Translations under genes and position numbers: made by a program
Assembly (NCBI GenBank): GCA_001970855.1
Contig: LSSN01001912.1
Span: 1 to 20,571, forward strand
Source of the DNA: Smittium culicis
Taxonomy: Eukaryota; Kickxellomycota; Harpellomycetes; Harpellales; Legeriomycetaceae
Direction of reading: 5' to 3'
Length of the DNA stretch: 20,571 bases
The notes under the pieces: generated by a model
Databases searched by the model: none
The model's input: only the letters and a program-made list of their open reading frames with translations
What the model was told of the DNA's origin: nothing
Shown: positions 10,330 to 20,183 of the stretch, piece by piece
Layout: the number at the start of each line of letters is the position of its first letter
Position numbering within the stretch: position 1 is the stretch's first letter

Positions 10330-10634
10330 GCAACCTTAAATTCATCCCTCTTTTTTTTTTTTTGGCTTATCTCATCCTTGTAGTAACATCTTTCCATTTT
10401 TACTAATTAAATACTTTTTTCATTAGACTTTACTTCTCTTCATACTTTATTAATAAATTCTCTTCTTATCATCTCTTCTACCATTTTTTTTTTATTACTA
10501 CACTCTAAAATCATTACATCAACAATAGTATCATCGTTTTCATTGATAATTGATGCAATAATATCTAAAACTATATAATTATATTTAAATCTGGTTTATT
10601 ACTTATACTACTACACTAAATATTGAATATTATT
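10330..10634. other. Convergent intergenic region, UPS1 / SUN gene
   Basis: This is the 3' flank of both genes. On the + strand are T13 at 10351-10363 and AATAAA at 10452-10457. On the minus strand an AATAAA (10595-10600) lies about 35 nt after the SUN stop. No gene is seen. Confidence 0.6.
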
Positions 10635-13371
10635 TTAAAATGCTGAGAATCGGTATATACATGTATGTTCTTTATTGCCCCAGTTACTAAGGATCTTTAC
10701 CAATATCCTCTTCACCCTCACCCCTTCTCCCAGTTTTTCAATCATAAACTCTTGCCTAGCCTCTGAATCCGACGGCTCGTACCTAAAAGTTCCTAGCTTA
10801 ACAAGCTCCCCATCTTTATACACACTATGCTCTGCCTTCTTCTCAAAATTACCCTCGTTCATCTTGTTTAGTATTATAGGCCCCGCTAAGTTATCCATCC
10901 CCCCATCGCTAAATTGCACTTTTTTGTCAAATTCTTCATCATCTTCGTCGTCATCCTCCTCAACCTGCCCCTTCTGCTTATCCTTATCCAATTTCTGCGA
11001 GCTATCTAGGTTAGAGTCTTGCTGGTTCATTTCCTTTTTAAGACGTTCCTTTTTGTCTTTAATAATTACATATCCCCATACCTCAAAATCTTTAGGCGCT
11101 GACTTGAAGTCAATAGCTGTTGATTTAGGGACATGTTCTATTGAAAATCCTAATGGCTCAATAGGTCTTGCCAGACTAATTCCTATTTCACCTTTGCTTC
11201 CTTGCATAGGCCAGCATTCGCCCAAGTTTACTGATGGATCTAATATCACTGATGGTGGATTTACCGGATACTCAAGTACTCCGAGCTTATATAATATTCT
11301 TGCTGATATCGACTTGGGTTTTGGTGACCATGACTTTGATGTACTCTTCAAAATTATACGACCTCCTGCTGAGTAAAGCGCATAATCCACTCGTTTTGGC
11401 CTGTTTTTAGTATTTTTTTCAATAGCCTTAATTACCAGTTGATTCACTTGATCAAAATCGACTACATTACCCTCTTCTTCGTTTCTAATTATCTTTTCTC
11501 CGCTTTGTGATATAGCGTTATTAACCATCCCTATAAGTCTATTTTGGAGGACTTGAATTTTTTTATCTAAATCAGCTTCGTCGATAGTGCTAGAATGGGA
11601 GGAATGAGCCTTGGTCTTGAGAGATTTAACTATTTTTTCAGTTTCGCGTTTTATTAAAGGGTTAATCAAATCAAGCACCTTATTTTTAAAGGCGTGCGAG
11701 TTAATCAAAGCTGCGTGAGAGTATGTATTTTGAAACTTTTCTATTTGGCGTTCATGATCGCTAGCCATTTCTGAAATCTTGTTAATTTTATTTTCGATAT
11801 TTTTATTTCTTTTTTCGTTCAGAATAGCTTCGTCAATGAGTCTGTTTACTTTATTTCTTAAATCCTTGAATGAACTTTCGGAAATTATATTCTCAAAGTT
11901 ATTAAGAGAATCATTAGCTAAATCTGACAGTCTGGAAGTTTCATAATATTTTTGGAATGGGTAAAAAACCACATTCTTTAAATTTCCTAAACTGATCCAA
12001 GAGTTTGATAAAATACTGCTGCTATTTTTTAATCTGTCTGACTTTATAGGTTTGTCATTATTAATTATTGAACTGTAAAAGTTGAACTGGTTTGCAACTA
12101 GAAATAGGGACACAATCAGCACGATAATTCCTGTAGAAATAGTAGTGAAATTTTTTCTTCTTGTTCTTGGGGTCTGCGGGGCATTTTTGTTTGTTTCGAT
12201 GAATAGAAATGGGAGGATGTATCCAATTGTATATTTAAGAAGAATGTAAAGAAAATCTTTTAGGACATAGAATATTAGAAGAAACACGAAAGAGAATTTG
12301 CTGGTAAAATAAGCCAAGGAGTTTCTGAAGCTATATGAAAAGCTGTTTATTTGGTCTTTTGATTTAGAAGGCATTTGGTGTTGGTCTTTGTTGAAATAAT
12401 CTGAATCAGAGAAGGCATGATTTTGGTGAGAAGTAGTGCGTTTATCGCCTTTGGATAGCCTTCTGTATAAAATTTCTGTAGGGCTAGGGTTATAATTTCT
12501 TGAATTAAAATTCATATTTTGCTCTAGCTCAGGATTTTTTCTTCGTTGAGAGTAGCGAAGATTGGTTTTAGGGAAAGCACCAGGACCAAATATTTTATGA
12601 GATTTAGTTGAACTTTTTGGGTTATAGTTATAGAGATTTCCCTCGTCGTTTGAAGAGTATTGAGAGAGGTTATGGGGGTATCTTGGGGTATATATTCTAT
12701 TTTTTTGAGTAGTGCGTAGGAGGTGGGAATTTCTGTAATCAAGAGAGAGGAGATCATCAGAGCTATAGCTATGAGCAATGTCACTTTCATAGTTCTTATT
12801 CCTATCTTGTAAATCACGATTCGAGGCGGGGAAGTTTTGTTTATGTGAGTTAGGAAAATTGTTTGAATGTTGTATGTTGTTTGTTTTAAGAGAGCTTGAG
12901 TGGTTAAAGCCATTAGGGATGATTTTGTTGATATTGGAAGAGTAATTTTCATCAACATCAGTAGAATTATTATCGACAGAATCTTTATCGTAGTTATTGA
13001 TTGAAAAATTATTTTGATAGTTAGAAACGTTCCTAGTTTCTATAATAGGGAGGGGGGGGATAAAGCTTTTAGTTAAATATAAAGTTGAAAGATTATAAAA
13101 AAGAGATGAATGGTATAATTTTACCTGTTCTAGGGTTTACTGGATCAAAAAGCATTCTGGTCATTGATTCTAAGGAATCGTTAGAGGAAGCTTTATTTCC
13201 ATTTTGAAAGGATGTATTATTATTGGGAAAATTTAAACGAGATGGAAGTTGGACAACTATTGGGGAGGAATTTTGACGATTCTGGGAAGGTTGGACGTTA
13301 GGGTTTTTCAGCAATTGTCTGAAGAATTGGCGGGGATTTTTTTCGGAGTAAGGGGGGTCGTCAGTGTTCAT
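10635..13371 (-). CDS. sad1: SUN-domain nuclear envelope protein (Sad1/Mps3/SUN1-like)
   Basis: Two exons (13125-13371 and 10635-13039), 883 residues. Exon 1 starts MNTDDPPYSEKNPRQFF and ends in phase 1; splicing makes G-E-T and stays open into the SUN domain. Exon 2 has no possible start before residue 258, so the long N-terminus depends on exon 1. Residues 1-330 are Asn/Ser-rich and likely disordered. Hydrophobic segments lie at about 331-363 and 383-404, a Lys/Glu/Asn-rich probable coiled coil at about 457-627, and the SUN domain at 633-883. SUN marks are VDYALYSAGGRI, VILDPSVNLGECWPMQG, HVPKS, APKDFEVWGY and the C-terminal ILSNWGNKEHTCIYRF. SUN proteins trimerise in the perinuclear space and bind KASH partners, linking nucleus and cytoskeleton and, in yeasts, anchoring the spindle pole body. 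An 80-90 residue acidic insertion (about 741-826) interrupts the domain. The Sad1 assignment is by domain layout, not by tested orthology. Confidence 0.93.
13040..13124 (-). other. Spliceosomal intron in the SUN gene (85 nt)
   Basis: On the minus strand the donor is GTAAAA, a TTAACTAA branch-like motif follows, then a strong C/T tract containing seven Cs in a row, then the acceptor ATTATAG. Exon 1 leaves one base and exon 2 supplies two, making a Glu codon, and both sides stay open. The alternative acceptor five bases upstream of ...GGAACG would break the frame. Confidence 0.8.
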
Positions 13372-13518
13372 GGTTTAAAGTTGGTAAATATAGCGATAAT
13401 AATTGTATAGGGAAATTCTAAAGACGCTTTGAGCAAAAAAGAATAGCTGGAATTGTTTTTACTTAAAAGAGAAAAGTGCGAGTAGAGAGCATTAAGAATT
13501 AAAAAGATGGGCGAGTAA

Positions 13519-13537
13519 GAGAGAGAGAGAGAGAGAG
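13519..13537. repeat. (GA)9 microsatellite
   Basis: A perfect GA run that reads as a CT tract on the SUN coding strand, in its likely 5' leader. Confidence 0.9.
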
Positions 13538-13710
13538 CAAACAGTTTTGAATTGAGAAATAAAGACTTTATAGAAACGCTGTAAAATTGACAAGAGTTGA
13601 AGTGTTGAAGAAAAATACGAAAAAAAATGGCACTTGAATGCTTAAGGAATCAATAGTCGTAGGAATTCGGCTTTAAAATTCAAAAGCAATCGCGTCTATT
13701 TTTTAATGTA

Positions 13711-13784
13711 AAGGTGTCAATGCTAGAAGCGATCGTGTCAAATCTTGTGTAAAAAGGTGTCAAAATTAGAGATAAAGGTGTCAA
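13711..13784. repeat. Four direct repeats of (AAGG)TGTCAA at about 21-bp spacing
   Basis: GTGTCA occurs at 13714, 13735, 13757 and 13778, steps of 21, 22 and 21 bp, or about two helical turns. Copies 1, 3 and 4 are the identical 10-mer AAGGTGTCAA; copy 2 reads GATCGTGTCA. The phased spacing suggests an array of binding sites for one protein on one DNA face, between the SUN gene and the C-rich region to its right. The factor is not identified. T-box half-sites (AGGTGTGA) and Rpn4 sites (GGTGGCAAA) each differ by at least one key base. Confidence 0.6.
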
Positions 13785-13850
13785 GTCTAAATGAAGTGTA
13801 CGCGCAGAAATGGAATTAAAATTTAAAATTAGTTAGTTCTGGGCCTACTG

Positions 13851-14330
13851 CCTCTTGATTGCCAATCTCCGCCTTTGTATACACGTCCGCTGCCCCTCGC
13901 TGCGACCAATCACCTTTGTAGAAATCGCCAATTTACTCAAATGCATACATTCTCTGTCTACTCGCCACCCACTACTTAATTTCCATCTCTACCAACCACT
14001 CATATACTCAACTCCACCATTTTATCGAACCCCTACGCTAAACTCCCGCAAATTCCCCAGAATCACAATCAAATGCCCAAGAAATTCTCAGGAAATTGAT
14101 CTTTCTCAATCCTCAACAAAGCGTAACTAAACTCGCTTATGCTAATAAAATGAACCCTAACTGCTCATCAAAGCGATTTTTGTCTAGTAAAAGATTTCTG
14201 CGTAAGATCCAAATTCATACTATTCCCCGAACACTCGCCATGTTTTTATTCTGCTCCCAGCCATTTAACTATCTCTTGCCGCTCTTCACACTTTTGCCCA
14301 ATTCTTACAACTCGCCAACTTAATTTATCA
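13851..14330 (+). other. C-rich stretch with three CCAAT boxes, no recognisable gene
   Basis: The + strand is suddenly C-rich and G-poor, as in the 5' regions of the carrier and UPS1. CCAAT boxes stand at 13861-13866, 13905-13910 and 13927-13932. Open frames at 13855-14130 and 14096-14323 lack a convincing ATG start and any family signature. It may be the rightward half of a bidirectional promoter, the leader of a non-coding RNA, or the remains of a gene. Confidence 0.4.
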
Positions 14331-17300
14331 TCTGCTTTTCAATCCAATAGCAACATCAATTCATTTATCGCTCACCCATTGGCTAATTTTGTTTACAACT
14401 ATACTTGGCCCAACAAACAGCAAAAAAAATCCAAGTTATAGAAAACTCCGCTCACTGGCTAATGAATCTAATATCTTGATTCAAAGCTCTTTGGGTTTAC
14501 TGTCTTAAAAATTAAAATCCAGTTATCTAGCAAAATACTTATATCCTTATTTCCATTTAGTACATTTTTCAGTCAAATGCATACCTTATCTTTGATGTTT
14601 ACTATAATATCTACTAGTAAAATAGATTACCTTACCAGTATCATATACATGAAAAATTATATTGATTTTTTTCTATTCTATTCATTGCGTATTTATAAAA
14701 CACAAATTTAAAAGCACATTAAAAAATTTAAAAAAATATTATATATAATTTATTAACTCACCTTCCACCGCAACTCTAGCTGCCGCATACCCACCACACG
14801 TTAATTCAAGGCAAGCTTTTTTAAATTTCTACCAAGTTATTAAACGCTTTTAAAAACAACCAACCACCACTCCTTTCTATTTAACATTAAACTTACTCCC
14901 AATAAAAGTATTATTTTATACTAGTTATTTTTTACAACTTTAGCCCAGATCATTTCGTTCAGCTAACCCATATATCTATCTCAAATCCTCTTAAAAAATA
15001 CTAAATAAATAAATTTATATTTCAACACTCATTAAAAATATGCTCAAATTTTTTCTTTGTAGTTATTACTTTTAACATAAAATAATGCCTATCTATAATT
15101 TAATTTAAAATGCAATCAAAATATAAATCATTTTTTTACTGTCAAGTACGTGATTTTCTCGAGTAAATCATTAAATAAATACAATCACAATCTGTTATTT
15201 TACTTAATTAGGATGATCTTAATTGTTTATTACCTACAGCTAAATGGTGCTATCGGAAATATATTATGCCTCCTTTCTAAATATAATCTATTAATGTATT
15301 TATAATTTCAATAAAAATTACATAATTACATTTATAAAAAAATCATAATGTTTAACTTTCAAGGAATATATTCAAAAGTCTTGTATCATAAGCTTCATAA
15401 ATACCTATTCAAGTTAACCCGTGGGGAAAATTTTTTATATATACAACAGTTTTATTTTTAAAATACAATGTCTTATCTTTATATAAAATACAGACCTATC
15501 TTTATTTTTGTGAAAAAATTAATAATTTAAGACACCAACGATAATATCTAGATTATACATGCTACTTTATAGCTATTTTATCTTAGTTATATCTAAAATC
15601 AATATAATCCCCCCCCTTTTTTTTACCTAACCTAATATTTTTGGTATATTTTAACTAATTGATTAAAATTATTACTCAAATTAAAATAATTAAAAAATAT
15701 CAACCAATAAATTATGAATAACACAAAGTTTAAATGCAGCTCAAAATGTATAACCATTTTATCCAAAATTAAAATATAATTCTACGTTATTTACATTGAT
15801 CTCTTATAATATTTAGAATTATTTTACTTTTTTTAATTCGATTCTATAAGGGTCGTTAATACTTATTATTAATTTTTATTACAATATAATTCTCAATAAA
15901 ATCAAATTATTCTAAAATAAAATAAAAATCAATATTATTTTTTATAAATATAATAATAAGCTAATTAGTATTTGATCTATTAACATTTTTATTTATTTTT
16001 TTAATAATTAATAGGACTATAATATTTTTATAAAAATATTAAACCCTATAAAATAATTAAAGATGTATTTCACCAAAATTATAAAAGTAGATTCATTAGA
16101 TATTAAATCTATAACTAATATTAATAAAATCAGAAATCTTAAGATTTTCTAAATAGTAATCCTTAATTTTTTTTTCATTAAACAATATTTACCAAATATT
16201 TATTTATGCTATTTTGTCAAATTTTTGATAATAATCTTATTTTATTTAGAAAAATAAACCATAAACCACTTTTATATAAATATTATAAGTTTAATTACTA
16301 AATATATATAATATAATAGTATTTATCAGAAATAGTCGATCTCAACTATAAAGTATCTATTACTAAAGATTTGAAATTCAGATTTTTTTAATATTATTAT
16401 TTTTATCTTAACTAAATTTATTTTGATGATATAAATTATAAGCTTACTTTCAAATCTCAGAATCTAACATTCGTTGAAGTTAATATATGTATATTACTAT
16501 TATACTTTTAGAGTTTAAAATTTATATTAAATATTTATAACGAATTATAATTTTTATTAGAGATAAAAATTCATAAACGTCTTTAAAAATCACGACACTT
16601 TTTTATACTAAATTAACTGTCACTTTTAAGTATGCGCAATTTATTAAATCTTCATACTATTATTAGACTAACTGGATCCTTTTTTAAGCCTGTGAACAAA
16701 ATAATAATTAAATTGATTTAATTAAATGGAAACAATCTCAAAATTCCGTCGATTTTTTATAAGTTGGTATTTATTACTCTAGAAATGTTCCCTATAAAAC
16801 ATTGATATTCAATCATTGGATTTAATAGATATGCTTTAGCTAACACAAATAACAATTTCATACGAATAATTTTGGCTAAAATTTTATAATTACTTTTTTG
16901 AATTATGAGCGCTTAGATTTTATATCAAGAGATATATTTTATCTTTTTTTTTTGCATGACAAAATTTAAAAATAAAAATCAAATAAAAATTTGGAGAATA
17001 ACTAACTTAAAAGCTTAACTTTACCAAATTAGAAAGTCTTCTGTTATAATAATGAATTTTAAAACAAATTAAAGAGTTCAAAACTATAATTTTTTTTGAT
17101 TAAATTACAAGTGTAATGGAAAGCCATCTATTATAGTATCATATCAAAAATTTTAATTATCATTCAGTAATTATTCGATTAGAGTTTCATTTTTATTGGA
17201 AATAAAATTAAATCGATTTTCGATTCTTTAATTTTCAATTTTTATGCAGAGAAACATTCTAGGACTTTATATAACATTTTGGAATGCAATTTAATGTTAT

Positions 17301-17932
17301 CTATAGATTATTTTCAGTTGCATCTAGAACCATCTAGAACATTCCATAATATTCCTCAAGCTATTATTCGGTAATTATCAACTCTTTTATAACTGTTTTT
17401 ATTTAATAATGCCATTTATATTTTTCTTTAAAGGTATAAAGTGGTAAACTTTTTCCACCCTTCAGAAAAATCTAAGTGTATTATTTATTTTATTATATTT
17501 ATCCCAATAAATATTTACTATACCTATAATATTAAATAAATAACATTATCTTGATAATAGTCTTAATCTTAGTTTCGGTTTTAATCCAATCTTATCCCTA
17601 TCTATACTCCTCTCTTTGTGCCTAAAATCAATCAATTATCGCTGGGTATTGTAAACTAATACTTATTCTATTTGCATTTTTTTAGGTACATTACGAAAAT
17701 ATCAATAATTAATTGTAGTGATAACTTTTGGGAAAAAAAATTAACTGGTAACAGGAACAGAGATTTAATGAAAAAATCATGAATTCTTTGAGAATTAAAA
17801 TTTTTTGCATTTTAATTCTATTTCCCTAGACATTCAAATCAAAATCATATGTCATTTTTTTAGCTGAAAGTTTACTCAGCTTTTCCATTTCTTGGTTTCA
17901 TTTAGTAATTTTTTTAGCAAAAATAAAGCTAT
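14331..17932. other. Gene-free AT-rich stretch
   Basis: AT-rich, with dense stops in every frame. Noted within it are C8T8 at 15609-15624, a heat-shock-element-like pentamer series at 17321-17355, and a TTATGCCTCC motif near 15264-15273 that only weakly resembles the MITE end. I see no gene or RNA I can support. Confidence 0.6.
17321..17355. promoter_or_regulatory. Heat-shock-element-like series of 5-bp units
   Basis: The stretch starts with a 10-mer direct repeat (CATCTAGAAC twice) and divides into pentamers: CATCT AGAAC CATCT AGAAC ATTCC ATAAT ATTCC. Units 2 and 4 are nGAAn and units 5 and 7 are nTTCn, all in one 5-bp register, as in heat shock factor sites. Units 1 and 3 are one base short of nTTCn. 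No gene is found close by, so chance in AT-rich DNA is possible. Confidence 0.3.
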
Positions 17933-18020
17933 TATTCTCCTATTCTCCTATTCTCCTATTCTCCTATTCTCCTATTCTCCTATTCTCCTATTCTCCTATT
18001 CTCCTATTCTCCTATTCTCC
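17933..18020. repeat. Minisatellite TATTCTCC, 11 perfect copies
   Basis: Eleven head-to-tail copies of an 8-mer, 88 bp, without a mismatch. It abuts the 7-mer array at 18021 with no spacer. Confidence 0.97.
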
Positions 18021-18220
18021 TATTGACTATTGAATATTGACTATTGACTATTGACTATTGACTATTGACTATTGACTATTGACTATTGACTATTGACTAT
18101 TGACTATTGACTATTGACTATTGACTATTGACTATTGACTATTGACTATTGACTATTGACTATTGACTATTGACTATTGACTATTGACTATTGACTATTG
18201 ACTATTGACTATTGACTATT
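18021..18220. repeat. Minisatellite TATTGAC, 28 copies plus TATT
   Basis: 28 copies of a 7-mer and a final TATT, 200 bp in perfect phase. Only copy 2 differs (TATTGAA). The unit shares TATT with the neighbouring 8-mer. Being 7 bp, it cannot hold one reading frame, so it is not coding. Confidence 0.97.
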
Positions 18221-19962
18221 AATTTTTTATTCTAGTTTATAGAATGTTGCAGTTTATACTACAACTTTCTTCCTCCATTTAGAACCACCAATATATAAGA
18301 TTAATAATTTATCAAAAAATATTAATAGTCAATGCCGAGCAGCTGATATTGGTAATGAACCTTAAGAATTAAATAAAGCAGTTTTATTTTATAGAAAAAA
18401 TTTTCTATATGCATATATATGCGTCTACTAATCTGGTTACAGATAAAATTTATAATTTAAGACTAATTATATTTATCCTTTGTTTTAAAATAATTTAATA
18501 TATACTTAATAATATATTCGCTTTTTAGATTTTTAATATCTCATTTTATTAATTTTGGGACCTTCTGATTATATATTTAGTGAATGATACTATAGACTAT
18601 AATACGATACCAATTTAAAAATAAAAATAAATTAATAATGTTAAATACTTACTCTACAATTATAAAAATTATAACAGTTTAACAATAATAATAATAATAA
18701 TATGAAGTATTAGACTTTTGATGATATGATGATCAATATGACCACCTTGGTAAAATTGGCCATATACTTTCTCAGTGTAGGAGGAGATAAACTATAGCTC
18801 ATAACAATAATGAACTAATTCTTAAAAGAAGAAATTATTATTATACAGTATAGTATGGAAAAAACATTGTGAAAAGCTAGTTACCGTATATTACTACGAT
18901 TAAATATAAAAAAATGTCGTTTATGTTTTATTAGATGCTAATTTTATAGAATAAATCATGCATATAGTATAATTATATCGTTTATAAAATTGTAAGCTTT
19001 GTTTTATAGTTTGCTTTATTTAATAAAATGTTGTTTATTTATAGCAAAAAACTTATATTTAGATATCCAAGAATGCTTAAAAACTTACCTATATGATTTG
19101 TTCTTTTCATCCCATTTTATAGCATTTTATAAGATATAAGAGTTGCTGTCGGAAAAAAGTTGGTATTTTTTTTATACTAGTATACAGTTTGTTGATATTT
19201 TTTAATTAATTTTAATATAATAATAATAAACTGAATTCTGTGTGACATTAGGACTCGTATGATTAAATTGTATATTCTTAGGGGAAGCGGGATTATTTCC
19301 TTAAAGATTCTATCTGTTTATTTATATTAGGTATAGATATAGGTATTATTAGATTATTAATTTAAAAATTTTTTTCTAATATGATTTAAAAATGAAATTT
19401 ATATTTCGAAGTAGGAAAAGTTTCGCTCCTCCAAATAATTTCCCATATAAGATTCAAAAGCCCAGTAGCATAAATAAAAAGCAATGAATTTATATATTTT
19501 ATCATAAAAAATGTCGTATAAAATTTGCTATACAACAACTAGTTTTACAAAAGAGTCTTATACTAGTTATAGACTCTTATAGTATGAGAGGGTAATTTTA
19601 ATTATACACGGCCTCACAAAAAACAAAATAAGATGAAAAAATTGAATTTAATTAGAAAGTTTTATTAATGAGGTTAATATTTGATAATTAGGAAAACTAG
19701 AAGAAACTAAGATCTTCTTTCAAAAATAATAAAGGTTCTCCTCGAGGAAAACTTACTGTCTCGAGGCATTCATAGCTCTAAAATCTGGTATTGGTGTTCT
19801 AGAGCTAACGCGAGTGTGTATCACATGACAAAAATTCACATTTCAGAAAAGGAATTGAATAATGATATAATGATATAAATAATATATTTGTGAGCTTGAC
19901 CAAAAAACCACAATGAAGATAATCAGTTTATTATATATAACATTAATTTAGAACCGAAATAT
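18221..19962. other. Gene-free AT-rich stretch before the tRNA genes
   Basis: AT-rich without a supported gene. It holds a short (AAT)n run at about 18683-18702 and a 28-bp imperfect palindrome at 19551-19578. A slightly richer patch at 19740-19830 with two CTCGAGG motifs (19741 and 19760) shows no gene that I recognise. Confidence 0.55.
19551..19578. repeat. Imperfect 28-bp palindrome
   Basis: AAGAGTCT (19551-19558) and AGACTCTT (19571-19578) are perfect inverted repeats around a 12-bp centre containing ACTAGT. It could form a cruciform or hairpin. No neighbour gives it a role. Confidence 0.6.
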
Positions 19963-20044
19963 GTCGGTGTGTCCGAGTGGTTAAGGAGATAGATTAGAAA
20001 TCTATTGGGCTCTGCCCGCACAGGTTCAAATCCTGTCGCCGACG
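19963..20044 (+). tRNA. tRNA-Ser (anticodon AGA)
   Basis: 82 nt, intronless. The acceptor stem is GTCGGTG with CGCCGAC (one G-T pair) and the discriminator is G. The D-arm includes the GTGGTTAAGG A-box. The anticodon stem ATAGA/TCTAT holds loop TTAGAAA with anticodon AGA, which reads TCT and, with inosine, TCC/TCA. The long variable arm with stem GGGC-TCT-GCCC is the mark of class II serine tRNAs, and the T-arm CAGG-TTCAAAT-CCTG carries the B-box. CCA is not encoded, as expected for a nuclear gene. No TTTT follows before the next tRNA. Confidence 0.98.
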
Positions 20045-20097
20045 AATTAGATTAGCTTAGTTATAATACGTTGTAACTAAGTGGTGTCTTTGATCTT

Positions 20098-20170
20098 GCC
20101 CGGCTAGCTCAATCGGTAGAGCGTGAGACTCTTAATCTCAAGGTTGCGGGTTCGACCCCCGCGTTGGGCT
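20098..20170 (+). tRNA. tRNA-Lys (anticodon CTT)
   Basis: 73 nt, intronless. The acceptor GCCCGGC pairs with GTTGGGC (two G-T pairs) and the discriminator is T. The D-arm is GCTCAATCGGTAGAGC, the anticodon stem TGAGA/TCTCA holds loop CTCTTAA with anticodon CTT for codon AAG, and the T-arm is GCGGG-TTCGACC-CCCGC. CCA is not encoded. It lies 53 bp after tRNA-Ser on the same strand. Confidence 0.98.
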
Positions 20171-20177
20171 TCCAATA

Positions 20178-20183
20178 TTTTTT
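20178..20183 (+). terminator. RNA polymerase III terminator, T6
   Basis: TTTTTT begins 8 nt after the end of tRNA-Lys. It is the first run of four or more T after the start of tRNA-Ser, so it may end both tRNA transcripts. Confidence 0.8.

Larger units (their letters stand above)
13372..13850 (-). promoter_or_regulatory. SUN gene upstream region
   Basis: On the minus strand a TATAAAG (13566-13572) lies about 195 bp before the ATG. A CT tract, seen on + as (GA)9 at 13519-13537, sits between them in the likely leader. Farther up is the direct-repeat array at 13711-13784. The whole region is pyrimidine-rich on the coding strand, like the other 5' regions here. Confidence 0.45.

Noticed and set aside
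10675..11376. 233-codon + frame opposite the SUN gene
   Set aside because: Antisense shadow: the minus strand encodes an unmistakable SUN domain here, and the long Ser run is the reverse of the acidic codons.
12524..12958. 144-codon minus frame starting MLMKITLPIS
   Set aside because: It overlaps the SUN exon 2 in another frame; the SUN frame is open throughout and joins exon 1 in phase.
14096..14323. 75-codon + frame after the C-rich region
   Set aside because: No good start, no recognisable domain, and amino-acid use follows base composition.
15264..15300. Possible third MITE copy (TTATGCCTCC...)
   Set aside because: Several mismatches within the terminal motif and no matching opposite end.
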